From contig NMRA01000629.1 in assembly GCA_002633005.1 (NCBI GenBank), forward strand, positions 1-64,000: a stretch of 64,000 nucleotides of DNA, written 5' to 3'. The stretch's first letter is position 1. The number at the start of each line of letters is the position of its first letter. Positions 28,401 through 43,400 of the stretch are shown in pieces. The translations under genes and the position numbers were made by a program. The notes under the pieces are model-generated. The model was given only the letters and a program-made list of their open reading frames with translations. It made no database searches and was not told the origin of the DNA. This DNA comes from Phoronis australis (Eukaryota; Phoronida; Phoronidae).

Positions 28401-31400
28401 ATATATTTTTATCATCGCCACAAGACGTTAACAAACACAGTCAGTGTCTGTAAGTGTTGTGTCTACATTGCTGATGAATTAAAGTCGGTCTAATTTCATT
28501 TTTATATCACTGATTCATCCAAAGGTTTGAAATTGCGCCTCCTTAAGAGTTTTGACTTGCCCTGGTGATCACTAGAATCCGATGCAATAAACTTATAGAA
28601 GTTGTTTTTTAACCAGGGTAATAGAGCTGAAAATTCTGTGCGTTTTCGTTTGCGAGAGTGTTCTTTTTGAATCACTGGGTTAATAATTTTTACGCTCTAC
28701 ATGAAAACACAGACAGTTTTTTAGGATTACCTGTACCAAGTTACCCCGAAAATATTATTTTCAAAGTTTTACCCCCTGGAGTATACGCCAAACGCCAAGT
28801 ATTGTGTTCTTACGCCAAAGGGCTCGGAAGGCTCTAGCCTTGGTGCGAAGGTGTTTACTAAATTAAATATACAAATTTGCGCCGTTGTGGGTAAAAACTG
28901 ACCGAATAAAATCTTCCTAGAGTAATCTATTTTATTTACCAGCGTTGCAAAATTTGGTTTTCTACAATTATTCTGCTCCTAAAATGAAATATTGCATCAC
29001 CTATTAGTCAGTTTCTAATTCCCAGATTCTTCAATCAAACGTTCTCCCTCGAGGTTACGTAAACGTCACGACAAATGATCAGAATTGGTTTCACTTCATT
29101 ATATGTTTTTGGAATTTTGATATCAGTGAACCAAATTTTAGAACAAATTTTGCTGAGATGTTGTCACCATCTAATGGGAGATGTCGAAAACATTTTGAAA
29201 GTGGCGCGTGTCACGAATGAACTCTTTTCAAAACGACGACATACGTTTTTTTGTTACAAAAGGCAGAGAATTACGCAAGAAGATGACGTCGGATATTTTT
29301 CGTTTAAACGGCCGTAACGAGCAACTTGAATGCCAATTGGCTTCCAGAGTTTGCATGCAAAATCGCCGGTCTTGAGCTCATGTTGATACAAGCTTTTCGC
29401 CGAGGTGACAAGCGTATATGTACATGTAACTATCCGGGGTGTGTGAAGTTTCGAGGTCTGTTTGAGCTTAATACGCAGTGGAACCTTGCTGTATTTTGAA
29501 AATAGTCTTTACAGCTAGCTGGCTAGATAGGAAGGCTCTAGCTTCGAAATTTTTTTACTGCGAAAGTGACAACAATTTCAGAATGATGATGGATGATGGA
29601 TTACACTATAAACCGATCACATTCTTCCGTTTTCATGCGCCCATGATTTAATAACGGCGCTATGTTTAAACCATTGTTTATGTTGTTCCTTAAATAAACT
29701 TGGGTTCTATTGCTGTACCAACATAATAAGAACTTATACAGAAATAAACAATAATTATCTGTGGTAAAGCGCAATATACAGCGTGATGAAGTGATGATCA
29801 AGAGCAATAACGGAATGAGCGCAAATGCGTGCTGCTTGTTGAGCAATCCGCGGCATGAAATCATTTGAGGTCGTAAAATATCCAGTGTTGTATTCTGATT
29901 TTTATGGAATTTTGCTGTAAATTTCAAATTGTGTGCTTGTTTTTATGCATAATGTACTGTATTAAAAGTCTCATATCTAAAGTTAGAAATTATTTTTCCG
30001 CTATATCACTAAACGTTTGATTTTAAAACGCCGTCATTAATTCAACATAAGGTTTCCGGCTTTTGTAATGTCACGCACTTCGTATTTGTAGGTTGATTCG
30101 ATTTTACCACCATTCAATAGTTGAACAAAATTTGATAAACCCATGTCAAGACCGGAGTTGCCACTGCTAAACGAACAGCGAACAGTTACTGTAAATGTTT
30201 GTTTGTCCAAAGTTCACCCGCTAAGTCATAAAATGGTAATTGCCGACCAAGGGCACGCTTAATCCGAATTGGTCGTCTACGCTAGGCGACCAATTAGCCG
30301 ACCCAAGTGCCGACCACAGAGGCGACTCAACAGACGGCTCCTAGCCGACCGTTGTTGGTCGGCTGCTGGTCGGCTAGACGACCGGTCGACGGCCGGTCGT
30401 CGACCAATTTCCGACCGGTCGGCCAAAAATTCGGCGTGATGTGTGCTGTACCTGCAGCAGACGTGTTTCTTGAACCATGTGAACATTTTCTATTTGCTAG
30501 GTGTTCACTGTCATCTGAATGCAAGGCGGTAGATGTTCCAAAGAAATGGTACAACTACAACGCAGACATTAACCAGTGCATCACTTTCTCAAATATAGAA
30601 CCAACTGACAGAGTATCTGTACATGCAGCTGAGCATCCAATCAATGTAAGTATACAATGTCCGGAATTTCAAATAGAAAGACCTATGCCTGATGTCCCAC
30701 AACTTGCAAAGTGATTCGATAAGTTTGTGCACAACAGGGCCTAGACGTGTATTTATGTCTGTTTACGGCCAGGATCTTACGTTAAAGACAACGCAACAGT
30801 GTCATGGATAGCCTTAAAAAAGCTGGACAAGATTCTTGTCAGGTGTTTAATGGTTTCAACATCAGTGTCACACTCGGGACACACAAGGCTCCCCATATGC
30901 CCAGTACAGGCTCTGTATCGTGGTAGGTTACCCTGGCCCGCCCGAATTTGAATGACGTGTCTTATGCCCAATCTATAAAAAACATATGGTTTTTAGGTTG
31001 AGAAGCCTGACTTACGCATTAAGCGAGCTCTAGATAACTGTAGGGGAATGTAACCCACCAAGAACCACAATATTCATTCTGTGACACTGACCATTCAAGT
31101 TGTAATCCAGCATTTCATTAGAAAATAACACAATTTGTTTTTGCTGGAATCACAAAAACAGGGTTGGTAACCTTTTTGAGTGAAGAACTAGACGAGACCA
31201 ATTTTACAACAATAGAAGGACTAAACCCAAAGATTTTTGCGGGTCTATTGCTCTTTACGTAAATAAAAACTGCAAAGCAGTTGAAATTTTGATCGTGACT
31301 TTTGCTTCCGTTTTACAGTTGTCGTTAAACATTTTACACCTACCCCAAGACAACAGTTTCACATGTGTCTTTGGCGAGAGTACTGTTACACCTACCACGA

Positions 31401-34400
31401 AAACCCCATATGGTGTACGCTGCATCACTCCCCGATGGGAATTGGTTCATGGAAATGACGGTTAGTTTCAGCATAATTATACTTAATCCAGATCCCAGCT
31501 TGAAGGTACACAAAAAGGAATCAATTGGCATTAAATGTAAAGTTTGAGCGAAAACTGACGTCGGCCAAAACTAAACACTTTGTAATACATGTACATGTAA
31601 GTGCCATTGTGATCTTGTTCCTACTATCTGCAGTCCTTGTTTCCAGGTTATTGCTGTCTAAATGTACGAAACAGTTCACTATAAACGATCTAATTAAAAG
31701 CAATTTATTGCAACAATTCAGAGTGTGGATCAATGAGTATTCTTGTTTTGTTGAATTATGACGTCAAATTAGGTACACTGTACAACAATTCACAACAAAC
31801 AAAAAGCACCTGTACAGTTGTCAAAAGCATATTGTTACGCAATCATTAATAACTCTGCTGTTTGAAACAAAATGCGATGACTTCCGAAATGAAGTGACGT
31901 TGCTTGACTTGAAATGTACAATGCAGTATCACATTCCATGCCAACCGGCCGTCAGGTTTGACAAACCAGCCAATTACAAGGTGTAGAAACCAAGAATCAG
32001 TGCCGAAGCGAAAGGACGATGGCAGTAAATAAAACCAGTTGAAACAATTAGAGTAGCTATCAAACAAGAGACGAAAATATTGAAGGGAAGAAGTATCAAT
32101 TGACGTATCATTTGGTGAAGCATTAAAAAGCGGGGAGTGGGCGAACAGGGCTCAAAAATGCAGACGTCAGGACAAAAACCATGGCAGCGATCAGCAATGG
32201 CGTATTAGGCGGGGGAGCATGGTGAATATGAAAGGAGAAACTCACAACAAAACATGAAGGAAAGAGATTAGGAGGGTGCGCTGTGTCGGGGGGCTTTTAT
32301 GTTCCGTGTTTTGCTTACACAAAACTAAAACCATTGCGCTACAGCATGCGTCGAAAAAGATCGAGAAAACTTGTTGTTCAGTTGTTTCCCAGATCAACAT
32401 GATTTCAAATTGTATATTTAAGAGTGTAATAATTAGCGAACAAACCTGTGCATTTCTCCTGAAATCTCCTCTGTCAATAAATTATTCTTGAAACTACATG
32501 TACGTTTCCTTTAGTAATATTATTGCTACCTGACGGAGAAGAGACCTGACAACAGCCTCAACTATCCCTCATGTCCTATGATGGTTAGCATGCCTTCATA
32601 TTTGGGGTGAGGGCTGCTGATGACATCCATTGCCAATTTTTTTTTCCTCTGAAGTGACCGCTCTCCGAAGAAAGACCGATTACGGAATCAATTGCCGATC
32701 TTTTCTGATATCGGTGAAATCGTACATTCCTGTTTGTTGAAGGATACCTTTTGAAGGGTCCCCGAACAAAGAACTCAACTGCCAATCTTTCGTTGCTCTT
32801 TAATGGTAGCCATTTAAATTCTCACAGGATTCATTTGGTGTCCACTACACAGAGTCCTGTCATGGACGGGCGGCCCACACAATTGCCCAATTGTCTCCCT
32901 ACAAATCTGGCTCTGCCAACAATTCTTGAGGGGAAGTAGATGAAATTTCAAATTGGCCGAGAATACCGCAGATGCATGCAAGCCTCAATAGATGGCACTC
33001 AAACAACCAAATATGATAGATTGTATAGTAACAGTGGCCGGAACTGAAATCATTCAGTTCAAAACGATTTTTGTGGAGGGCTCTCTAAACCCACATGGGA
33101 ACCCCGTCAGCCACGCTCCCTGGTTGTTCATTGACCAAGCACTGTGCGCGTAACGTGACTTTCATTTAAAGCTTCCTGAGAACTGAGAATTACCGATTTG
33201 TAGCTTATGAAGAAGCAGAAAACGTAAAGGTGCTGTATGTGAGTGTGCGTGCGTGTATGCGCGTGCGTGCGTGTGTCTTTAATTTTTATACACGGTTGCC
33301 ATATGAGGACTCAATACCTGAAAATTATGTTCTTCTAGTAACCTGCAAGGATTTATTGGTTTACAAGTTACATGTTATAGAATGTATAGAAATTCTAATA
33401 TGCAGTATTTACCAAATGTTCAGATCATAGCTAAAAATGCCACACTGTAGGCGGTTGAAAAGGAACCGATTAGCACGGTCCACAAAAATCCGTGAGGGAC
33501 TGCCTGTTAGAAAACAACTGTACTGATGTTTTCAGTGATATGTCCAGTGCGATTCTAGCTACTGCTCGAACGATTGGAATTGAATATTCTTATTATATGT
33601 ACAATGGGACAAGAACTTGTTGTAACAGAGCTTACATGTAACTACATTAACTGGCGTTGTTTCGTTTTCAGGTGATTATTATATTTTTCAGATCACGTAA
33701 CAATCCCCCTCTCACTGAACTCATCAGAAACCGGAATTCTGTTCATTTCGAAAAATTTTACCTTCTTCTCTTGTAAATTCCACAAGACGTAAGTAGAATA
33801 TTGATACACCAGTATAATTCGGTAGCAGCCCTTCGTTAACACAAAAACACGACTAAATGTTTATTTGTAACCTAGATATAAAGTGGCTCGTAGTGTCAAA
33901 TCAATGTCCTTTCTTCAGGCATGCAGCTATGTAGGTAACAAGCAGATTTAAACGCCAGGTAGCAATAAGTGTAATGAACATGTACGAAGAGAAATAAACA
34001 GTGAAAAACGAGTGACAGCGGGAAGAGGGGGCGTACAAGTAAAGAGTGTGAATGCAACACACTGTGGGAAGCCCAGAAGCCAACAGAAACAGAGCCAGCG
34101 TGCGGTGCAAAGCTGTGAGTTGCTTATTCAACACAGTTTTTTTCGTGACTGGTGATGCTAAAATCTTTAGCCGAAATGTGTCATTTTCAACATAGCGAAT
34201 GTTGGTATTGTCTCCTGTTCTCACCTAGTTATTTATTGGCCATGCAAGTTCATGGACAACCGCGTGCGTTTCCAATGTAACACTGTTCACGAGAATGGGG
34301 ACGAAGACATTTGTCCATACAAATGTAGGACATGCAAATCGGTAAACAATATTACTTTGGCCACTGGTCGTAATTTTTCGTGACTGTGATTGTTTTCCAT

Positions 34401-37400
34401 TACAAGGTGACATGACTTTATGTTCTGATACAGTATCACTACATTCACATCTGTATCAAGCTTTCAAACAAAAATTAATCCTGTTTTCAACCAAGTTTGT
34501 AAGTGACACATACATGTATTTTATTCAACGCTGGTTCTAAACTTGTGTGACGTAAAAGTTTATCCTCTTGAGACCTGACTTCTTTCAAATTGCCCGTTTC
34601 AGTGTCAACCTGATTTGAAAGTGTTATCTTACGTATTAATTAAAGTCTTTCAAAACGTCTGTGACATGACAGTGCTGGATGTCGCATGTGAATTTATTTC
34701 AACAAGTACTGCATGCATGTACGGTACACCAGTGCTTTTCGATTGTAGATGTACCACGTGTGTACGAAGTCAATGGGGATGCCTGTGGTGTGTCTACGAT
34801 CACAAGTGTGTACACCCAACAGACAACGTCGAATGTAAGCCCGGAAACGTCACCTCGGTGAGCTTGTGCCCTCGGATTGACGCCTCGACACTTCCAATAA
34901 AACTGCCCAGTGGATTTAAAAAGGGATTTGTACTTAGGACAAAAGAGTTGCCTTCACCAATGGTCAGTTGAGTATTTGTCTTATCTTTAATGTAAGGTCT
35001 GTGACTGCAGTTTCAAAAAGAACCATGACGTGGATCAATTTTTTCGATAAAATTTTCAACTCTTTTGTCTAAAGACTGCTTAAAGTCGGAGTAGAAACGT
35101 AACTAATTTATTGAGCCACGAGGTTGATTTTCTGTAAAAGCCGGTTTTTAGTAAAGAGATTACAACCCTAACCCTGACCTTCAGATCATTTGCATTGCAA
35201 GTATTGTCGGTGTTGATTTATGAAAAGCAAACTATAATAAGAACTAAATGTTGCATGGCAGGAGGGTTTCTGTGAAGTCCATGCACGTACATGTAAGCTA
35301 ATACATGTATGGTATGCAGAACTAGCAACAGAAATCCAGGGGAAAGTTTACAGCTGTGAACTGATTCCTTTTGAGGTGGGATGTCCATGTTTTCCGTCTT
35401 CATCTAAACGGAGGTTTCTGAAGGTCGCTTGTGTGAACCCTTCCAGTAAGGTGGTAAGTGTGTGTGGACAGAAGGCTGTGGAGGGCAGCACATGGATTAT
35501 GCGGAAGTACATGTCGGATACTTATTAAAGTGGAGCCAGGACTTGATGGCCAACTGCAACGCAACCACGTCTACCAGCTAATGCTGGCCCATCGTGTGGA
35601 GAAATCCTGAGCTCAATGAGCCGAAATCTTTGAGGAAGCACGGCGCTCAGCTGATGATAGCTGCTGGCCGTGGAGCATAACTATCTATATTTGTGTATTT
35701 AATTATTCTTGACTGACTGGAGGAGATAACGATACACGTATGGTCAATAACAAATACCGTTCAAATACATTTTCGTCTCAATTCTGGTCACAATCCGCCG
35801 GATAGTTGGTCAGACATGCCGAAGATGATCGTGTTGGTCCCCTCATATTCGAGTAGATGGTTAAGTTGACGGCACCGTCACTGAGACTAGTAATTTTTCA
35901 AACTTTCTGGCTCCTGATATTCCTCACAGAACGGTAAGTTACAAGCACATGTGGATCATTTACCTCGAGCAAATTAAATAAATAGCCAAGGTACGTGTGC
36001 TGGGTTATTATTCTTTCTGGTGACTGTTGATGAATGGTTTTAATGATTCTACAGTATGGGCAGTTGTAGATATTTGAAGTGGTTGCGAGTCGTGATGTCG
36101 GACAAACAGCAAGGGAACTTTTAAGAATGATCTAGATTGGATTGATATCTGGATTTGCCTCTAATTAGAAACTGCTTTCTTCTAGAATTGAATGCAAATG
36201 AGATTTTGTAATCTACTCGCTTTTTTGAACTTCGCCTAAAAAGCAGCGAACACTAAAACATTATCAGAATTCCTCGTTCATATGACGATTACACCCAGCT
36301 CGCTTCTTGAATTACATGTAGTATTAACAGTGGTTTGGCGTCGAAATCAGTCGGCCGTTGTCCTGTTGCAAACGGTCGTCTTAATCGGTCAATATCCACA
36401 TCGCCTCGCATTCGGTCGACCTTACCTTGCCAAGAGGTGTCGCGCTAACCTGTGAGGAAGGGGAGAAACGAAGCTAGCGAAGTCAGTGGTTCATATGCAG
36501 AGTGAATGCCGCTATGTTGCAGTGCAACGTTCCAGCTTGTCCGGACTAAGCAACTTCGAGGAAAGCGGGTATACTTCCTCGAGAGTCCAAAATACTTAGG
36601 AAGTGGCTCATGGTAGTGAAGAATGAAATGTACGCTGTAAATAGCAAGTACGAGGCCGTGAAACATCTCCGTGTCTTTGGCCTGCAGACGTCGAAATTGA
36701 GTCAAATGCCGGCTTACCAAATAACTCCATACGTTCCGTTGTATGAGCTTGTTCACGGCGCCTCTCTAGTATTTCTTCATCACTGTACACTGTACATGTA
36801 TTCCTGTTCGAATTGATAGCCTGTAAAGCTTAAAGATCCATCTGCGAAGTCGGGACTGATGAGCTCTAGCTCGTCCTAAGTCGGGACTGCAAAGTACCAT
36901 GTTTGTGTTTATTACTGAGCGTTCTGTTTCAAAATGAATTATTCTCACCCTAACCAATACTTATATAAAACTGAAACAAAGTCTGTCTCATTAGATTCAA
37001 TTTTTAATTCCTTTGGAGTGTTCGTGAGTGCAAATGATTTGAGAAGCCAGCAGTGAATAAATCACTGCGTTACCGGCTTGGATGCAATAAAACTAATTGA
37101 CGGGACGCCGAAGCCGTGTGAGCTCATGCTACATGTATGTACAGTGTACATGTAAGTGTTTGCTGGCAGAAACTGTTGTGAAACAACTCGATTTCCATCC
37201 CACGGCCAGGTGTTAGGGTAATCTTTATTTACATTTACATTACTCAAATAATGATTGTCAATGTACAACTTCTGCCCTGACGGTGCTTTGGCCAAAGCGG
37301 AAGCCGGCTGAATTCGCAGCCCCCGACGAGTAGGTAGATTTGCAGTGTCGTGGCTAATTCACCAACATAATCACGTGCACATTACTTTGGCTCACTAGTA

Positions 37401-40400
37401 GTATAGAACTTTTTTGACTGGAAGTTTAGTTTTCACTGAACTTTGGCTGGTTTATGTTCGTGATGTCGAGCCACTGGCCGGGATAACGAGTCAATCCGGC
37501 CGGCCTTGACGGGCCTGATCGGGCTCCGAGCCACTAGCCAGGATAACATTAGAACTCAAAAAATCACAAGTCTCAAAAACACAGATCTAGGTTCTCCTGT
37601 CTGTATCTCACAGAAAATACTTTGAAGTTATCTCCAGACAGACCACAAACTCTTTCCGTGCTACGGACGTTATTGGCTTGCCGAACTTTGTATGCTACGG
37701 TGTGTCCAAATACCAGTAAATCCGACACAGCGAAATAAACAACACGTTTTTATAGGAACTCGGTGTATTTTTAGGCTTTTAAACTGAACTTTGATGATTT
37801 ATTGTTGTTAAACGATGACTTCAAGCGATAAGCTGACACCAGTAACCCGTATTGTCAACTGCTGAACAGACTGCGAGTGAAACCGATGACCTCATTGGAT
37901 AATTTCAACATCTCTCTGCCCTCAGGTGTCAGGTAACGCAAGGCGCACGTGTCCTTATGGAGTAGAACCTCTCGATCTAAATTGATACAAATTAGGTTGT
38001 TTTTTGGGTGGCATGCTCTTTTTAGGTCAATTTGATTTCCCGGCAGATTCCCACCATATTTGCACAGCCACGATTGCCTGGCACTTCTTGTCACTTCACA
38101 AATCGGGCTAGCACGGTTCTTGATAAATTTAGTGTGAAATGTACTCCCAATCCTAATAGGGTTCGTCCGAAAGAGGTCGTCTATCTAGACACTTGCCAAT
38201 TCGTTGCAACAGCCTACCATCGCCCAATAAGCATTACCTGACATAAGATAACCTTGCATAACAAAGCGCATTAAGATTTCTACTTGGTCTTCATCCCTTC
38301 TCCTAGTTCACACCAGATTTAACCTCCCCCCACTGTCAGGTGGTCTTAAAGGCGGATGGGGACACTAGTGTAATGTATATTTTCAGCAGTCATCGACTGT
38401 GGCTCCTTCCTTAATTACTGACTAAGTTGAGCAGCTGTATTGGATTTTGACTGTGCTCACGTACATTCAAAACAAATCCCTAAAATTTATACATCAAGCA
38501 TCTTCATGGATTGAGATGCAATGTCTCTTTATTTTTATAGAATGGTCAGACTGGATATGAATGTAAAATCCACGTGGACGACAGAACTTTTACAACTTCG
38601 GTAGCTGTGCAAGGAGATACTGTCACGTGTTTGGGAAATACGGAGGTGCGTCAACTAAGTAAAACCTGAGATGATTTTTTTTCCAAAATCTTCTACAAGA
38701 ATGTTGCTAATATTTCACAAAAATGTTTTGTTTTTGTTTTCCGCTAACAAATTGTGTCTGTCACGCTTTTAGTGTAACAGTACTGCCAAGTTGACGACAC
38801 TCTCGCGCAATCACAAGATTAAGTTACCTTGCGGTTAATCTCTGCAATATATACGTGAGAAGTCGACGAGGACATTCGCAAACAACAAAAATTAATGAAT
38901 TATAAGAGGGTGGAACGGTCTAAATCAATTGTAGCACAGTATATACCCGTTTACATACGGTGTATTGTAACACCAATCAGTTATTCGGAGATAAAATCAT
39001 ATCCCCGTACCACTGAATCTCGCTTTCCAGCACACAAATCTCCTATCTGAACTTTGAAGTTAACTGGCTGTCCTATTCTTTCTTCATTAAAATTCTGCAA
39101 AAATATGAACTCTGATGATTGCAAGTGAACCTAATGAAACTTTTGAAGAAGGTTGGCGTGGTTGTAAAATGTTATCAGTAGTCTTTAAAGATACTGTACG
39201 TGTAGCTATAGATGTACACATGTAGTTCTGTAGAATGAACCGATTCGACGGTAAGCAGAAAGTCTTCTGGTCGTATCCTGAAGGGAACAGAGATCATTTC
39301 CAACTGAACAGTTGGTCAAGCATACATACAAACATACGGCGTGTATGATAACCTTGAGTGGATGAAATAATTTGTTCCTGCGAGAGATATCAGAATCTAT
39401 TTCGAAACAAAAATATTAATTGACTCTTTGCCATGACACTCAAGAGAAATGGTACTACTTTTAATTGCAGCTGACTGGACCGCACTTGTTCAAATTAAAA
39501 AACAGTGACCAGCAAGTGTCAATTTAAAATGTTGCAAATATAAACTACTCTAAATATTGCTTGTGCACTGGTTTACACTTTGCAAAGAACACGTGGTTGT
39601 CCTATGGATTCAGACTAGGACACCAAACTGAGTCCGTTTACAAATGAAATAACCCACTGAGTGACGGAAATTCGCCATTATTACATCGAATGCATACTGC
39701 AAAATACTATCATTTTCAGTATCACTACTACGAGAGCGTCCAACGCAAAAAAGTCTTGGTTTCTCTTGTCTGGAATGGTGTCTTCCAAATTGATAATCCG
39801 AATAATGTCAGAGGTGAGTAGAACGGCAGGCTAAAATTCATTAATAGCAATTTAAGCAATCAAGTCAATCGAGTTCGCCATTTGCATTTAATTCGCAAAT
39901 CGTCAACAATGCAGTCAATGTCTGCTTTTTCAGAAAATCGTCGACATCTGGTATCAACCGAAAAATATGTGTTGTCTCCAATTAGAATGTTAGAACTTGT
40001 GTCATTGTGTTCCGAATATTTACTTAATTCTTCTTGAAGTGAGGATCATTAACAAACGGGAATCTTATTGAAAGAAGGTACCGTTACCAGAGGAAATTTT
40101 CCATTATCGGGGATAGTTATTGATCATCGAAAGTTTGAAGGGGTCGGCTGTATAGTCCGAAGAGCCATTAATCTGAAGAACCAATATTTCGAGGGGCCAC
40201 TGGTTCGAATGGCACATAGCCTGAAAGGGTGATACTCCAAAGAACAGAGAGACCGATGTAGTCCGAAAAGTTACGTCTCTTAAGCCAGCAAAAGTATACA
40301 TGTTCCATGCTTCTGGAGTGTTATTGATGTAGTGCCAAAACATGTTTCATGGGTAATGTAATTACTTGCTGATATCAAAATATCGGTCTTGAGCCATCCA

Positions 40401-43400
40401 AAAATATGATTTTATATCTAGAATTACACTTGGCTGTTGGACTTAATATTCAGTCCAACTGGTAAGTCTCGATACTGGCCGTTCGGACTAAATAACAGCA
40501 AGTGATAAGATAACAACTAAAACAATAGAAAGACGAACTCCATTCTTTTTATTATGAAGGGCGCGATTTGATAGAACTACTTACCCTTCTGACAAATAGC
40601 CCTTTGTACTACTTAGTTACATGTAGGCCTAGACCCTATCTAAAGCACGTTTAAGTGTGGTGTATAAGACGAAGGGGAATTTTCCCAACGTGATCAAACC
40701 AAAAGGTTCAAAAAACCTTTCAAGTCTTGATAGATTGGGCCAAACTTCATTGTTTTTTTTTTCATTTTTGCTAGCTCTCCGGCGGCTTTTATTTAGAAAA
40801 AGTGCTAACCTTCCGGGCATACAATGTAAGTACATGTACGCTGTATGTTGTTTCTTTCGAAGTCAACTACAAGTATGCCGTATGTAAATATATGTTGGGG
40901 AAGCACGCGTTCCGTCCCGGTGATTGCATTAATCCGTTTGCGAATTTAAGAACCTTCATATAATGTGCAGTGTAATTGTCATTTACAGCCGAGATGTACA
41001 AGTGTCCACTCCTTGGTCCAGAGTGCGGAATATGTCACAATCTTAGCGAATCTTACCAGTGTGCATGGTCGAGCAAGTGTGTTTATACGCCAAGTGGTGT
41101 CAAGTCACCGTGTCCCTTCATAGACGTGAGGATGGTATGTAAATAGTGCACACATGCTTGTATCAGTTGTAAAACACATAATGTCGCACTTGCATCTCTT
41201 AATTTACTGGCTACTGATACATGTACATTACACATTGTTGTGCTATAGAAATTAGTGGAAAGACATACCTTTCGCAGTTAAAGATTGCGTCCTAAAATAC
41301 CTGTTGCTAGTACTAGGCTAAGTCAGCGAGGTCGATCATTTGATCCACTTTAGCATACATGTGCATGCATGTTTGTTCATAAAGGTTTCAAGGTATTTGT
41401 TTTAAATTATTTCAATTGCGGTAACTGAAAGGAATGGAAGACAGAAAGGAAGAGACAAAAACGGAACGTGTGCAATCCTTGGTGGCCCTAGATCTCATAT
41501 TCGGCCTCATTTGCATTGTTTTAAGCCTATAGGGTGTTTAAGTGGTGACCCACTGCTTCGTGGTGTTTGATGAAAACTATTTGGTCATGGTCCTGGTTAC
41601 AGAACACATGTTCGAAAAAACAATTCTTGAATCTTTGACAAGCCTAGCATCCCGCGATTTATGCCATACGCGTTGAATAAGTCGATTGCAGTGTCTTTGC
41701 ACATCCGGACTATTTTAACAGTGCCCTCTGATATGGAAAGTTCAAAAGGCAAGTCAATGTCGACTCGACGTCGTTAAAGGGTTCGAAAATCAAACTTTCC
41801 TTAAATATTTTAAAGTATACTATTGCAGCAATACATACACTCAGCAAGTGTAACTAGCTCCCAAACGTAATGTCTAGTACAAAAAAATAATTAATATGAC
41901 ACCTCTATCTCGTGGGTTTTGTCCCGTGAACAGTCTGGGTGAAGTATTGATAAAAATCTGCCAAAAAACGGAAAGCTACTTTGGAATTCAAGTCTTAGAT
42001 GTTCATGTAGGAACTGAACAATTTTCCACGTATGGACCTCGACATTTGATCTCGGTTGTCTGGTTGGATATTATCTGTATTCTACGTCACTCTCTGTGCG
42101 TTTTGTAAATACAGTATAGTTGATTTGAAATGCGCTTCCGCAATTGTAAGCTATCACAATGAAGTGTCATGATCAATCTTCTCGTCACTAACTTCAGGTT
42201 CGTCCTCTCAACACAACAATAGAAGGCGGGACACTTGTGACATTGAGTGGAATGAATCTGGGCTACAGTGCCGCTAGTGTGAAGAAAGCAGTTACTCTTG
42301 CGGGTGTTCTTTGCGAGTCGATAGATGACGGTTACGTGGTGTCTCATAAGATCGTGTGCCGAGCTGGGCGTAGAGCACATGCAGCCGCTGGTGAAATCAT
42401 AGTAAAAGTGGATGGAGTTATTGGAAAATTTAGCAATATATTTTCTTACAAGGTAAGGAGGTAAATCTTTGAAGCCAGAGAGCATCATAATTGTACCTAA
42501 AGCGTACGCAATGTACATGATGTATATGGTCCAAAATTATTATAATAGTCTTCGTCAATTCCACAAGTTGTGTTTTAAATAATTATAGTTCTATGAAACT
42601 TATTAACCAAGAAGTGGTCATATTTCGTTCCAAGTAAGTGGAATCGCTAAGTTAAATTAAGAAAAATCATTTTGCACGTGTTTCACGTCAAAGGCATTTA
42701 TTGTCTCTTAATTGGTGAGCCTGTGTTCACTTCAGAATCCCACGATTACTGAGGTATTTCCCCAAATTGGTCCAAAATCTGGTGGAACAGAAATCACTAT
42801 CAAGGGGCAAAGTCTGGAAACGTGCAGTTGGTTCGGCTTACATATTTCATTATCGCACATACCATGTCATCTACTGTCGTAAGTATTTCGGTAAAGAACT
42901 GATTGTCATCGTTATTGGTACAGGGCAACAACCTGTTTACGTTTGTTATCATGTTGCCATTTGCATAATTGCTAGCATTCGAAACCGGTGAAAAGGCGAG
43001 ACATCTGGAATAAGACCATCGTCACAACTTAGGACAAATGACTGCCGCCTCCCACGAAACACTGCAGCGACGTTTTAAGTCGTGACTAAAATTACAGCAA
43101 GAAATTGGGGTTACTCGAGTAGATACGTATCACTGCTGCATGATAATACACAACTTTCGTCACGTGCGTCAAAACGGGAGGGAAATCTGGTACTACAGGG
43201 GGTGTGGGGTAAAGATTAGAGAAGTGGACGGTTCCCCAAATGTCAGACAATTTGTAACGATGCACTTGCTTCAGCGAAATGTAAATGTGAGTAATTTGAA
43301 TGTAAGTTTTCGTGTATAGGCCTCTTTGATATGGATAGTTAGCTTTATCTTTGAACTCGCCGTGGTTACATGGCAGTAGTCCCGCGAAGGTCACCAATGA

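Larger units (their letters stand above)
25339..30448. mobile_element. 5.1 kb element with about 210 bp terminal inverted repeats
   Basis: The left end reads CAGCACACATCACG then AAATTTTGGCCG; the right end is the inverted copy (CGTGATGTGTGCTG at 30435-30448). Both are flanked by TA (25337-25338 and 30449-30450). The inverted arms (25339-25551 and 30238-30448) share the order GGTCGGAAATTGGTCGACGAC, ACCGGTCGG and many GCCGACC boxes. The 4.7 kb interior shows no intact transposase, so this is a non-autonomous or decayed DNA element. The TA flank fits Tc1/mariner-like target use, but the long boxed arms are unusual, so I leave the superfamily open. Confidence 0.75.

Noticed and set aside
31633-31761. 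Possible exon after CTGCAG at 31632 in frame with exon 7 (reads [15 protein letters not shown])
   Set aside because: It has a weak likeness to the plexin segment before PSI2, but no good donor and no F-x-F-x-x-C end. The exon at 33692-33788 fits phase, length and motif much better.
35430-35720. GC-richer stretch that looks like old LINE 3' sequence
   Set aside because: No frame gives a convincing reverse transcriptase or endonuclease motif, and no second copy is in the window.
37855-38241. Frames near 38030-38240 as a coding exon
   Set aside because: They straddle the end of the third THAP element, have no splice fit to the receptor, and exons 9 and 10 already join in phase.
42767-42991. 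Plus-strand ORF over exon 14
   Set aside because: A shadow in a different frame from the IPT4 exon, which has the motif and correct splice sites.
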